Below the pieces are notes generated by a model, which worked only from the letters and a program-made list of their open reading frames with translations, ran no database searches and was not told the origin of the DNA. This document shows positions 1 through 6,732 of a DNA stretch of 14,298 bases, piece after piece. A program made the position numbers and the translations under genes. Every line of letters begins with the position of its first letter. The first letter of the stretch is position 1. This stretch comes from Opitutia bacterium (GTDB lineage Bacteria > Verrucomicrobiota > Verrucomicrobiia > Opitutales > Seribacteraceae), in assembly GCA_002692605.1 (NCBI GenBank), contig NZLE01000022.1, forward strand, positions 5,930 to 20,227, read 5' to 3'.

Positions 1-468
1 GAAGTGATTGGCTTGATGGGCTATGCTGGGGAAAAGGGCTATGTGGTGGCCTCGATTGCTGATATCGAAAACCTGCCACCCTTGTCTGACCAAGTGGCCA
101 TGGTTTCCCAATCCACGATGTTTACGCATGAATTCAAAATGCTTTCCGGCATCTTAGCCAAAAAGTATCCCTCTCTCTTGGTTTTTGATACGATTTGCGG
201 AGCCACCAAGGAACGCCAGTCGGATTTGGTTCAACTTGTGGAAGAGGGCGCCGAAGCGATCGTAGTGATTGGGGGTAAGCATTCCGCAAATACCAAAAAA
301 CTAGCCAAACTCGCTTCTTCTCATGACCGTCCGACCTTTCACGTTGAAACCGCAGAGGACCTTGATGATAAGGAGTTTGCCGAATTTGAAACGGTGGGTG
401 TCACCGCAGGCGCTTCCACACCGGAATTTATCATTCGTAGCATTTGCGAGAAACTTGAGAAAATGTAA
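1..468 (+). CDS. ispH: 4-hydroxy-3-methylbut-2-enyl diphosphate reductase, C-terminal part (5' end outside window)
   Basis: The reading frame is open from the first base, so this is the 3' part of a gene that starts upstream; about 155 residues remain of a family that is usually about 310. IspH is the last enzyme of the non-mevalonate (MEP) isoprenoid pathway: it reduces HMBPP to IPP and DMAPP with an iron-sulfur cluster in the cytoplasm. Visible family motifs are TICGATKERQ, which carries the third cluster cysteine, then VIGGKHSANTKKL (the substrate-binding S-x-N region), and VTAGASTPEFII near the end, the typical IspH C-terminal signature. The first two cluster cysteines would lie in the missing N-terminal half. 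The stop is followed after 16 bases by purB on the same strand, so the two are probably co-transcribed. Identification is firm; only the missing half is unknown. Confidence 0.95.
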   Translation, partial: EVIGLMGYAGEKGYVVASIADIENLPPLSDQVAMVSQSTMFTHEFKMLSGILAKKYPSLLVFDTICGATKERQSDLVQLVEEGAEAIVVIGGKHSANTKKLAKLASSHDRPTFHVETAEDLDDKEFAEFETVGVTAGASTPEFIIRSICEKLEKM

Positions 469-484
469 ACCTTGTTGAAAAACC

Positions 485-1909
485 ATGAATTCTGATCTTC
501 CCAACGTATTGGCCGAAAGGTATGCCTCACCCTCCATGAAAAGCGTGTGGTCCGCCCACGGAAAAATAATTATGGAACGCGAGTTTTGGATTGCCGTTAT
601 GCGGGCCCAAAAGGATTTGGGGGTCAAAATCGAAAAAGCGTCCATCGATCGGTCCGAGAAGGTTAAGGCTCTGGTGGACCTCGAATCGATTCGGAAGCGG
701 GAAGTTGTGACCAAGCATGACGTCAAGGCCAGGCTGGAGGAATTTGCCGAGAAAGCGGGCCATCAACATGCCCACAAAGGTATGACCAGTCGTGATCTTA
801 CGGAGAACGTCGAACAGCTTCAGGTGCATCGGTCCCTTGGAATTATTTTGGAAAAGGGAATTGCCGCCCTTTTGGCTCTGGCTGAAAAGGCCAAGGAGTA
901 CCGAAATCTGCCTGTGACCGCTCGATCGCACAACGTGCCCGCTCAACTGACCACCTTGGGTAAACGCATGGCCAATTGGGGCGAGGAATTGGAGCGGAGT
1001 TTGGAATCTCTCACGCGAATGTGCGCAACCTATCCCTACCGTGGACTGAAAGGAGCGGTAGGAACGCGTTTGGATCAGGTCACTCTTTTTGGAAGCGCCG
1101 GCAAAGCTCGGAAACTCGATCAAAAGGTCATGGAGCATCTGGGGGCTCCCGCGAACTGGGAAAACGTCGGACAGGTTTATCCGCGAAGTTTGGATTTTGA
1201 GGTGGTTTCGCTTCTTGTCCGCATCTCTTCCGCACCAGCTAGTTTTGCCAAGACTTTACGCATTATGGCCGGGCATGAACTTTTGGGGGAAGGGTTTGCA
1301 AAGGGTCAAACCGGTTCCTCGGCCATGCCTCATAAGATGAATAGCCGCAGCTGCGAGCGGATCAATGGCTTTCATGCCATCCTCAATGGCCATTTGACGA
1401 TGGTTTCGCAATTGTCGGGCGATCAGTGGAATGAGGGAGACGTTTCATGTTCCGTGGTCCGAAGAATCGCTTTGCCTGATGCCTTTTTCGCATTGGATGG
1501 ACTTTTGGACACTTTTCTCACCGTTTTGAGGCAAATGGAGGTTTTTCCTGCGGTCATCAAGTCCGAGCGCGAACGGTATCTGCCCTTTTTGCTTACGACC
1601 ACCATCATGATGGAAGCGGTCAAGGGAGGAGCGGGAAGAGAAGACGCCCATGAAGCGATCAAGCAACATGCGGTTGCGGCGGTCAAGGATTTGCGAAAAG
1701 GCAAATCGAAGGAAAATGACCTGATTGCCCGTTTGGCCAAGGATAAGCGAATTGGGATGAAAATTCGGTCCTTGCAGGCATTGGTCAAGGAGGGAGAAGC
1801 AAGATTGGGAGCTTCGTCGGAGCAGGTCGATCATTTTGTGAAAAGGGCCCATTCGTGGGGTGAACGCCATCCGGATGCCAAAAGCTACTCGCCCCCTCAA
1901 ATCCTCTAG
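485..1909 (+). CDS. purB: Adenylosuccinate lyase
   Basis: PurB acts twice in purine synthesis, splitting fumarate from SAICAR and from adenylosuccinate. The 474-residue protein shows the fumarase/aspartase superfamily signature GSSAMPHKMN at residues 277-286. It also has TSRDLTEN at 101-108 and ARSHNVPAQ around 146-154, whose histidine aligns with the conserved catalytic-site histidine. GQVYPRSLDFE near 229-239 and GDQWNEGDVSCS in the middle are also typical. These motif variants, and a length well above the roughly 430 residues of the B. subtilis type, resemble the PurB form I know from Streptomyces and Mycobacterium. The ATG at 485 sits 16 bases after the ispH stop; there is no Shine-Dalgarno sequence in front of it (the preceding bases are TTGTTGAAAAACC). 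The protein ends in an intact C-terminal domain with no sign of damage. Confidence 0.95.
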   Translation: MNSDLPNVLAERYASPSMKSVWSAHGKIIMEREFWIAVMRAQKDLGVKIEKASIDRSEKVKALVDLESIRKREVVTKHDVKARLEEFAEKAGHQHAHKGMTSRDLTENVEQLQVHRSLGIILEKGIAALLALAEKAKEYRNLPVTARSHNVPAQLTTLGKRMANWGEELERSLESLTRMCATYPYRGLKGAVGTRLDQVTLFGSAGKARKLDQKVMEHLGAPANWENVGQVYPRSLDFEVVSLLVRISSAPASFAKTLRIMAGHELLGEGFAKGQTGSSAMPHKMNSRSCERINGFHAILNGHLTMVSQLSGDQWNEGDVSCSVVRRIALPDAFFALDGLLDTFLTVLRQMEVFPAVIKSERERYLPFLLTTTIMMEAVKGGAGREDAHEAIKQHAVAAVKDLRKGKSKENDLIARLAKDKRIGMKIRSLQALVKEGEARLGASSEQVDHFVKRAHSWGERHPDAKSYSPPQIL

Positions 1910-1939
1910 AAACCCTTTGTAAATTGGCTTCATTGCCGG

Positions 1940-1957
1940 TTTGCGATTTTTGCGATT
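1940..1957 (+). repeat. Tandem 9-base direct repeat (TTTGCGATT twice)
   Basis: Two perfect, directly adjacent copies of TTTGCGATT lie in the gap between purB and the phosphofructokinase gene, about 58-75 bases before the latter's ATG. One helical turn is about 10.5 bases, so two 9-base units would face nearly the same side of the DNA, as tandem regulator half-sites do. ATTGGC (1923-1928) and GCCAAT (1958-1963) flank the repeat as a loose inverted repeat. The role is unknown; chance in a T-rich spacer is possible. Confidence 0.5.
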
Positions 1958-1985
1958 GCCAATCGGGCTCTTCCCCTGTGGACTG

Positions 1986-2002
1986 ATAGGTTTTCTACCT
2001 AT
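1986..2002 (+). promoter_or_regulatory. Inverted repeat just upstream of the phosphofructokinase start
   Basis: ATAGGT (1986-1991) and ACCTAT (1997-2002) form a perfect 6-base inverted repeat around the 5-base loop TTTCT. It ends 12 bases before the ATG at 2015. It could be an operator or an RNA hairpin in the 5' leader next to the ribosome entry region. No good -35/-10 pair was found around it, so its relation to the transcription start is unknown. Confidence 0.4.
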
Positions 2003-2014
2003 TTACAACTAGAC

Positions 2015-3277
2015 ATGTCTGAGGAACTAATTGGAAATTGTTTGGTCGCCCAATCGGGTGGGCCAACTGCCGTCATTAACGCGAGCGTTGCCGGAGTCGT
2101 TTCGGAAGCCCTGAATCATCCCTGCATCGAAGAGGTTTATGGGGGCATGAACGGAGTGCTTGGTATCCTCAAGGAAGAACTGATCGATTTGGCCGAGGAG
2201 TCCCAGCAGAACATTCGCGGACTCCGCTACACTCCCGCCTCCGCCCTTGGCACTTGTCGCTTCAAGTTAAAGCGCGACGAGGAGTACGAGAGAATCCTAC
2301 AGGTTTTCGAAGCCCACAACATCCGTTATTTCTTCTACTGCGGAGGCAACGATTCCCAAGATACCGCTGACAAGATTTCCAAACTAGCTCAATCCAAGGG
2401 ATACCAACTTCGCGTCATTGGCGTTCCCAAAACCATTGATAACGATCTGGTCACAACCGATCATTGTCCGGGATACGGCAGCGTCGTAAAGTACATCTGC
2501 ACCGTCATTCGCGAAACCGCTTTGGATCACGAGGCCATGGGGCAACACGATTTGGTTTCCATCATCGAGGTGATGGGGCGAAATGCCGGGTGGATTGCCG
2601 CGGGAAGCACCTTGGCCAAGGGCAGAGAGAACAACGACGATGCTCCCCACTTGATTTACCTGCCCGAACTGCCTTTTTCCAAAGAAAAGTTCGTGGATGA
2701 CGTTCAACGAGTTTTGAAGAAGAACCGCTATTGCCTTGTCGTCGTCGGAGAAGGACTCATCGATAAGGATGGCAATTACGTCGCCAATTCCGCTACCGGA
2801 CAGGATGCCTTCGGGCACCAGCAACTTGGAGGGGTGGGGGACTTTCTGGCAAACCTTGTTGAGGAAAACCTTGCGGTGAAGGCACGCTCTTCCAAATTGG
2901 GGACGGGGCAACGAGCGGCTGTCCACTGCTCATCCCAAACCGACAACGACGAAGCCTTTATGGCCGGACAAGCTGCAGTGAAGGCCGCGATCGATGGGGA
3001 AACCGATAAAATGGTCATTTTGGTTCGAGCCGAAGAGGAGGGGTACCGTTGCGAAACCGGTCTTGCCCCATTGTCTGAAATCGCCAACGGCGTGAAGGAA
3101 ATTCCCGAGGATTGGATTGCCGAGGACGGAGTCAGTATGACTGCGAAGTTCATCAAATATTGCCAGCCTTTGATTCAAGGCGAAGTGGAAGTACCCTACG
3201 AAAATGGCGTTCCTTCCTTCGTCCGTTTGTCAAAGAGGCGTATTCGCAAGGTGTTGGATCCTCACGAGTTCGAGTAA
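2015..3277 (+). CDS. pfp: 6-phosphofructokinase, probably diphosphate-dependent (PPi-PFK)
   Basis: The enzyme phosphorylates fructose 6-phosphate to fructose 1,6-bisphosphate in glycolysis. The 420-residue protein has the N-terminal SGGPT loop (residues 14-18), GGNDS at 110-114, PKTIDND at 138-144 and MGRNAGW at 187-193. In ATP-dependent enzymes the GGDGS glycine and the PGTIDND glycine leave room for ATP. Here these positions are Asp (GGNDS) and Lys (PKTIDND), the established marks of pyrophosphate users. A PPi enzyme is reversible and can also serve gluconeogenesis. The first acidic residue of GGDDS is Asn here, as in a subset of bacterial PPi-type enzymes. The ATG at 2015 has no Shine-Dalgarno sequence but is followed at once by the conserved N-terminal strand. 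The gene stands alone, with a 105-base leader after purB and a convergent gene after it. The donor assignment rests on motifs, not assay. Confidence 0.9.
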   Translation: MSEELIGNCLVAQSGGPTAVINASVAGVVSEALNHPCIEEVYGGMNGVLGILKEELIDLAEESQQNIRGLRYTPASALGTCRFKLKRDEEYERILQVFEAHNIRYFFYCGGNDSQDTADKISKLAQSKGYQLRVIGVPKTIDNDLVTTDHCPGYGSVVKYICTVIRETALDHEAMGQHDLVSIIEVMGRNAGWIAAGSTLAKGRENNDDAPHLIYLPELPFSKEKFVDDVQRVLKKNRYCLVVVGEGLIDKDGNYVANSATGQDAFGHQQLGGVGDFLANLVEENLAVKARSSKLGTGQRAAVHCSSQTDNDEAFMAGQAAVKAAIDGETDKMVILVRAEEEGYRCETGLAPLSEIANGVKEIPEDWIAEDGVSMTAKFIKYCQPLIQGEVEVPYENGVPSFVRLSKRRIRKVLDPHEFE

Positions 3278-3319
3278 GCGTACTTTTGATTCGGCTTTCA
3301 AGCGTTGGGGCCGATACGC
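3278..3319 (+). terminator. Possible bidirectional hairpin between convergent genes
   Basis: The 48-base gap between the phosphofructokinase stop and the opposing gene holds GCGTA (3278-3282) with TACGC (3315-3319), and inside it TCGGC (3291-3295) with GCCGA (3310-3314). The right-hand arms are contiguous, while the left-hand arms are separated by 8 bases, so the stem would have a large bulge. There is no clean T-run after it on either strand. It is placed where a shared terminator would be expected, but the structure is poor. Confidence 0.3.
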
Positions 3320-3325
3320 GAAGAA

Positions 3326-4834
3326 CTAAACTTTCTTTAGGGATTCGTCGAGCGTTTGGATAATTTCCTCCGGACTTTCCAAACCTACCGAAAGCCTGCA
3401 AAGATGAGGAGAGATTCCCGCTCGTGCGAGCGTTTCCAAACCTTCCTTGCTCTTGGTCAATCGGTAATGGGCAAGGAACACATAGGGGCAACAAAGAGTG
3501 AATTCGGTTCCGAAACTGGGACTTTTAAGCATCCTCAGGTGATTATAGAAAGTTTCGAAATCCCCCGTTGTTTCGAAGCTCAATACGCATCCCGGACTTT
3601 CTTCTCCGGCGATGGAGCGGTAAAGGTTCCCGTTGGCGGGTTGGTAGGCCCAATGAATCCGCTTGATCTTATCATGCCCCAAGAGAAAGTCGGCAACCTG
3701 CATCAGGTTGGCATTGGTTTTTTCGATAAAACTCGAATAGAAGGGGATTTGTTCGGCCATCCTGAGGAGATCTCTACTGAAGGGTGGTGTTCGTGTCTGG
3801 GCAACCCGGGTCATCAGAATTCGTCCTTTTTCGCTGGATTCCGGAAAAACCAAACTGCCCATCATAACATCCCCTTCCCAATTCGCATATTTGGTGAGAC
3901 TATTCACCACCACGTCCGCATGGTTTGACACTTTGGCGTTTTTAGGTGAGACCATGGTCGGGTCCACTACCAGGAGCGATCCGTACTGGTTGCACAGGGC
4001 TTTCAGCTTTTCCAAATCACAACACTGAAGCAAAGGGTTGGTTGGAAATTCCGTGATCACACCGGCGATGCGAGTCCCATGCTCCTTGAAGATGTCTTCC
4101 ACTTCGGAGAACTCTTTCCAACAGTTAAGGGTCAAGACCGTTTCATCCTTGTTTTTTAAAAGTTCCATCACCTCGATGGTGTCGATGTAGAGCCAACCCA
4201 AGCGGATCCATACTGATCTCTTTTCTTTCCGGGCTTGCTGAGTGGCTACGCGGAAAAGGCTGTAAAATGCATTGGCTCCCGAAGAAGTTAAAAGAACGTC
4301 CTCTCGTCGGACGTTCGGTCCGTGAGCTTCGGCAATGGTCTGGGTGATTTCCTCATAGGCGCAATCATTTTCGTTCAGCGATTCCCGATGTGGGAGCAAT
4401 CCCTTTTTGAAAAGAATGTCTTCTGCAAAACGGGAAGAAATTCCACAACCCGAATGCTGGAAGAAAGCTTCGAGCGATTGGGCATCTTTCGATCCCCTGG
4501 CAATTTGTACCCGAACGACTTCATCGATCTCATCCACGCTCGCGTTTTGAAGACCAAGAAGATCCAAGGCGAAGTCACAATCCGATTTCTTGTTGAAAAG
4601 AAATCCTTCTCTTTCGTCATGAAACTTCTTTGTTCCGAGCGTATCGATCAATTCGGTTATTCGGTGATGCCGGACGAAACGGGGGTAACCGGATTTGATG
4701 GCCGATAGAGTGACCTGCTTTTTCTCCTCGTACCCGATGAGGTCTTTAACTGTTGGCAAGCTTACGCAAACGGAATGGTCTCGGTTGGGTACCGCTTGGC
4801 CAAGGGGAAATGATTTTAAACCAGTTACCTTCAA
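3326..4834 (-). CDS. Cystathionine gamma-synthase-like PLP enzyme, long fungal-like form
   Basis: A 502-residue member of the Cys/Met metabolism PLP enzyme family. The C-terminal two thirds are the catalytic fold: SSGANAFYSLF at 184-194, EFPTNPLL at 262-269, the pyridine-binding Asp in VVDPTMVSP at about 291, and the PLP lysine in SLTKY, K315. The first 150 residues hold a region absent from E. coli MetB (about 386 residues). Its block with VSLPTVKDLIGYEE (24-37) and SGYPRFV (48-54) resembles the extended cystathionine gamma-synthases of fungi (Str2/Met-7 type). The likely reaction joins cysteine to an activated homoserine to form cystathionine for methionine synthesis; sulfhydrylase or lyase activity cannot be excluded. 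The TTG start overlaps the lysA stop. It is preferred because family similarity begins at about residue 6 and no later in-frame start precedes the conserved block. Confidence 0.82.
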   Translation of the reverse strand: MKVTGLKSFPLGQAVPNRDHSVCVSLPTVKDLIGYEEKKQVTLSAIKSGYPRFVRHHRITELIDTLGTKKFHDEREGFLFNKKSDCDFALDLLGLQNASVDEIDEVVRVQIARGSKDAQSLEAFFQHSGCGISSRFAEDILFKKGLLPHRESLNENDCAYEEITQTIAEAHGPNVRREDVLLTSSGANAFYSLFRVATQQARKEKRSVWIRLGWLYIDTIEVMELLKNKDETVLTLNCWKEFSEVEDIFKEHGTRIAGVITEFPTNPLLQCCDLEKLKALCNQYGSLLVVDPTMVSPKNAKVSNHADVVVNSLTKYANWEGDVMMGSLVFPESSEKGRILMTRVAQTRTPPFSRDLLRMAEQIPFYSSFIEKTNANLMQVADFLLGHDKIKRIHWAYQPANGNLYRSIAGEESPGCVLSFETTGDFETFYNHLRMLKSPSFGTEFTLCCPYVFLAHYRLTKSKEGLETLARAGISPHLCRLSVGLESPEEIIQTLDESLKKV

Positions 4835-6093
4835 GGCACGACTTCGTTTTCAACCATTTGTTCGAAAGTCTGTCGTTTGCGAATAACGGCGATAATGCCA
4901 TCCTGCTTTTTGAGAATTTCCGCGGCTTCGGGAAAGGAATTGTAATTCTTGGCAGACATCGATGAGCAATAGGCTCCCACACTTTCAATGACGCAAAAAT
5001 CACCCACTTCCCCACGAGGAAGATTCCTTGGAGCCAAGGCTTCGGGCTCTCCTGGAGATGGAGTGAGCAGGTCGCCTGATTCGCAGCAGTGTCCCACCAC
5101 CACTTGGTCCATTTTCTCCCTAAATCGTTCCTGTCCGGCTTCAGGGACAACCACAATCGGATGCTGCGCTCCATAAAGACTCGGGCGGAGAATTTCCGTC
5201 ATGCCTCCATCAAGTTTGAGAAATCGATAGCCTTCCTGACCGGTAGAGGTAATGTCCTGAATCGAGGTGACTAAGCTACAGGCATGAGCCAAGAGAAAGG
5301 TTCCAGGTTCGATCTCAAGTTTCAATTCCCTGCCGGTTTCTTCGGCAAACTGCTGAAAGAGTTCCTTCACCGGTTGCCCGATTTCCTTCAGGTCGGTCGC
5401 GACTTCGTTTTCCATGCGAGCGACCTTATATCCGCCACCCAAATTAAGGGTCTTCACCGAAGGAAAGGCTCTGACCAGATCCAAGCTCATGTTGGCAACC
5501 TTTTTCCAAACTTCGGGGTCGGAACCGGAACCGATATGGGTATGGATTCTTTCCACCTCAAGGCCATAATTCTTGCACAGGGATTTCGCTTCCTCCAAGT
5601 CCCCTTTCCAAATGCCGAAACTGCTGGCCGGACCTCCGACGTTGGTTCTGTTCGTCCCACCTGACCCCATTCCGGGGTTAAAGCGTAATCCCACGGGTTC
5701 CCTTTTGCCCCACTTCGCGAATTTATGAATTTGATGAAGGGAACATAGATTTACCTTCACTCCATCCTGTAACCAATAACGGAAATCATCGGAGAGTTCC
5801 TGTGAACTCAAAGAGATTGATTCGGTTCCGAATCCGGACCGTACGGCCCGCTCGACCTCATGTACGGAACTGGCATCGATCCCAAGTCCTTCACTATTGA
5901 AAATTCGTAGAATTGCCGCGGTCGGGGCCGCCTTCATTGCATAGCGAGCAAATAGACCGAACGCGTGCGGAAATTCCTTAACAGCCTGAGCATTGGCTCG
6001 TAGCGTGGCTTCGTCATAGACAAAGGATGGAGTGCCAAAATCCATGCGAATTTGGTCCAGGTCTTCCGTGGTTAAGAATCGAAGGGAGTCCAT
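4831..6093 (-). CDS. lysA: Diaminopimelate decarboxylase
   Basis: LysA removes CO2 from meso-diaminopimelate to give lysine, the last step of the pathway. The 420-residue protein is a fold-III PLP decarboxylase. The PLP lysine lies in YAMKA (K54), HIGSG is at 186-190, and the phosphate-binding GGGY at 219-222. EPG is at 262-264, the active-site CESGD at 337-341, and the YCSSMSAKNYNS block at 375-386 closes the site. All catalytic residues expected for diaminopimelate decarboxylase are present. Related enzymes such as carboxynorspermidine or ornithine decarboxylase are less likely, because CESGD and the length fit LysA. The ATG at 6093 has no Shine-Dalgarno sequence. The stop TGA shares bases with the TTG start of the next gene, implying translational coupling with a methionine-pathway enzyme. 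Confidence 0.92.
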   Translation of the reverse strand: MDSLRFLTTEDLDQIRMDFGTPSFVYDEATLRANAQAVKEFPHAFGLFARYAMKAAPTAAILRIFNSEGLGIDASSVHEVERAVRSGFGTESISLSSQELSDDFRYWLQDGVKVNLCSLHQIHKFAKWGKREPVGLRFNPGMGSGGTNRTNVGGPASSFGIWKGDLEEAKSLCKNYGLEVERIHTHIGSGSDPEVWKKVANMSLDLVRAFPSVKTLNLGGGYKVARMENEVATDLKEIGQPVKELFQQFAEETGRELKLEIEPGTFLLAHACSLVTSIQDITSTGQEGYRFLKLDGGMTEILRPSLYGAQHPIVVVPEAGQERFREKMDQVVVGHCCESGDLLTPSPGEPEALAPRNLPRGEVGDFCVIESVGAYCSSMSAKNYNSFPEAAEILKKQDGIIAVIRKRQTFEQMVENEVVP

Positions 6094-6108
6094 GAGAAAA
6101 GTATCGTG

Positions 6109-6136
6109 AGAATAAGAGGTTGATGAAAAGAGGCAA
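6109..6136 (-). promoter_or_regulatory. Possible lysA promoter
   Basis: On the minus strand, TTGCCT (6136-6131) and TATTCT (6114-6109) are separated by 16 bases, each matching 4 of 6 positions of the sigma-70 consensus. The -10 box ends 15 bases before the lysA ATG, so a transcript would have a leader of only a few bases. Matches of this quality arise by chance, so treat it as a candidate. Confidence 0.28.
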
Positions 6137-6138
6137 GC

Positions 6139-6153
6139 TTTGGGAATCCCAAA
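6139..6153. repeat. Short perfect inverted repeat between folA and lysA
   Basis: TTTGGG and CCCAAA flank the 3-base loop AAT. It lies 14 bases after the folA stop in the direction of transcription. There is no T-run behind it, so it is at best a weak attenuator or mRNA-stabilising hairpin between folA and lysA. Confidence 0.35.
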
Positions 6154-6167
6154 TCCGCCGAAAAAGT

Positions 6168-6647
6168 TTATTTTCCAAGAATCAGGAACTCGAGCTTATG
6201 GGAACCGCAGATCACTGATTTCCTTGAGAGCTCGCGGGTGAAGAATTTTTCCCAGGGAGGAAAGTGAACGTCCCCATCGAAAGCCGCATCGATGGCGGTC
6301 AAATAAAGATGATCCGCCAAGGGCATGGCTTCCTGATAAATCTTTTCGCCTCCGCAGATCCAAGTCGTCTTGCCTGAATTTCTGGTGATTTCCAGGGCCT
6401 GCTTCAAGCTGCTCGCCTTCTTTGCGTGAGGAAAATCGACGGTCGGATCTCTGGACAGGGCAATGACTTCGCGCGACTTGGCGTAGGGCAGAAAATCCTC
6501 GAAGCATTTTCTTCCCATAATCAAAATGCCGTTTTGGGTCGTATCGAGAAAATAGTCCCAGTCCGCTTGGATTTTCCAGGGCAGTCGGCCTTCCCGACCG
6601 ATCACTCGGTTCGTACCGCAGGCAACGATAATATTGATTTCGCTCAT
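6168..6647 (-). CDS. folA: Dihydrofolate reductase
   Basis: DHFR reduces dihydrofolate to tetrahydrofolate with NADPH in the cytoplasm, supplying one-carbon units for thymidylate, purine and methionine synthesis; it is the trimethoprim target. The 159-residue length matches the chromosomal E. coli type. Visible motifs are IGREGRLPW at 16-24 followed by the catalytic acid D29 in IQADWDYF, then IMGRKCFE of the NADPH-binding region, and WICGGEKIY with its Gly-Gly turn. DHLYLTAIDAAFDGDVHFP is the usual C-terminal strand with its DGD turn. The ATG at 6647 fits the start of the conserved first strand and lacks a Shine-Dalgarno sequence. The gene is divergent from the helicase and 74 bases upstream of lysA, likely in one transcription unit. 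No thymidylate synthase gene is adjacent, although the two are often paired. Confidence 0.95.
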   Translation of the reverse strand: MSEINIIVACGTNRVIGREGRLPWKIQADWDYFLDTTQNGILIMGRKCFEDFLPYAKSREVIALSRDPTVDFPHAKKASSLKQALEITRNSGKTTWICGGEKIYQEAMPLADHLYLTAIDAAFDGDVHFPPWEKFFTRELSRKSVICGSHKLEFLILGK

Positions 6648-6732
6648 CGCAAGAGCGGGAAAAAATTACTCGATTCGTACCTTTTCATCGATTTATTCTC
6701 ATACATCGTTATGGAATGGATATGCGGGACAA

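Noticed and set aside
527..1138. 203-codon frame antisense to purB
   Set aside because: It is opposite conserved purB motifs, has no recognisable domain and no upstream start signals.
6139..6153. TTTGGG-AAT-CCCAAA as a rho-independent terminator after folA
   Set aside because: The stem is only 6 bases and no T-run follows on the transcribed strand, so it is kept only as a repeat.
6634..6732. Longer N-terminus of the helicase from a TTG at 6634
   Set aside because: The added 33 residues overlap folA, show no helicase similarity and need a TTG start; the ATG at 6733 fits the homology.
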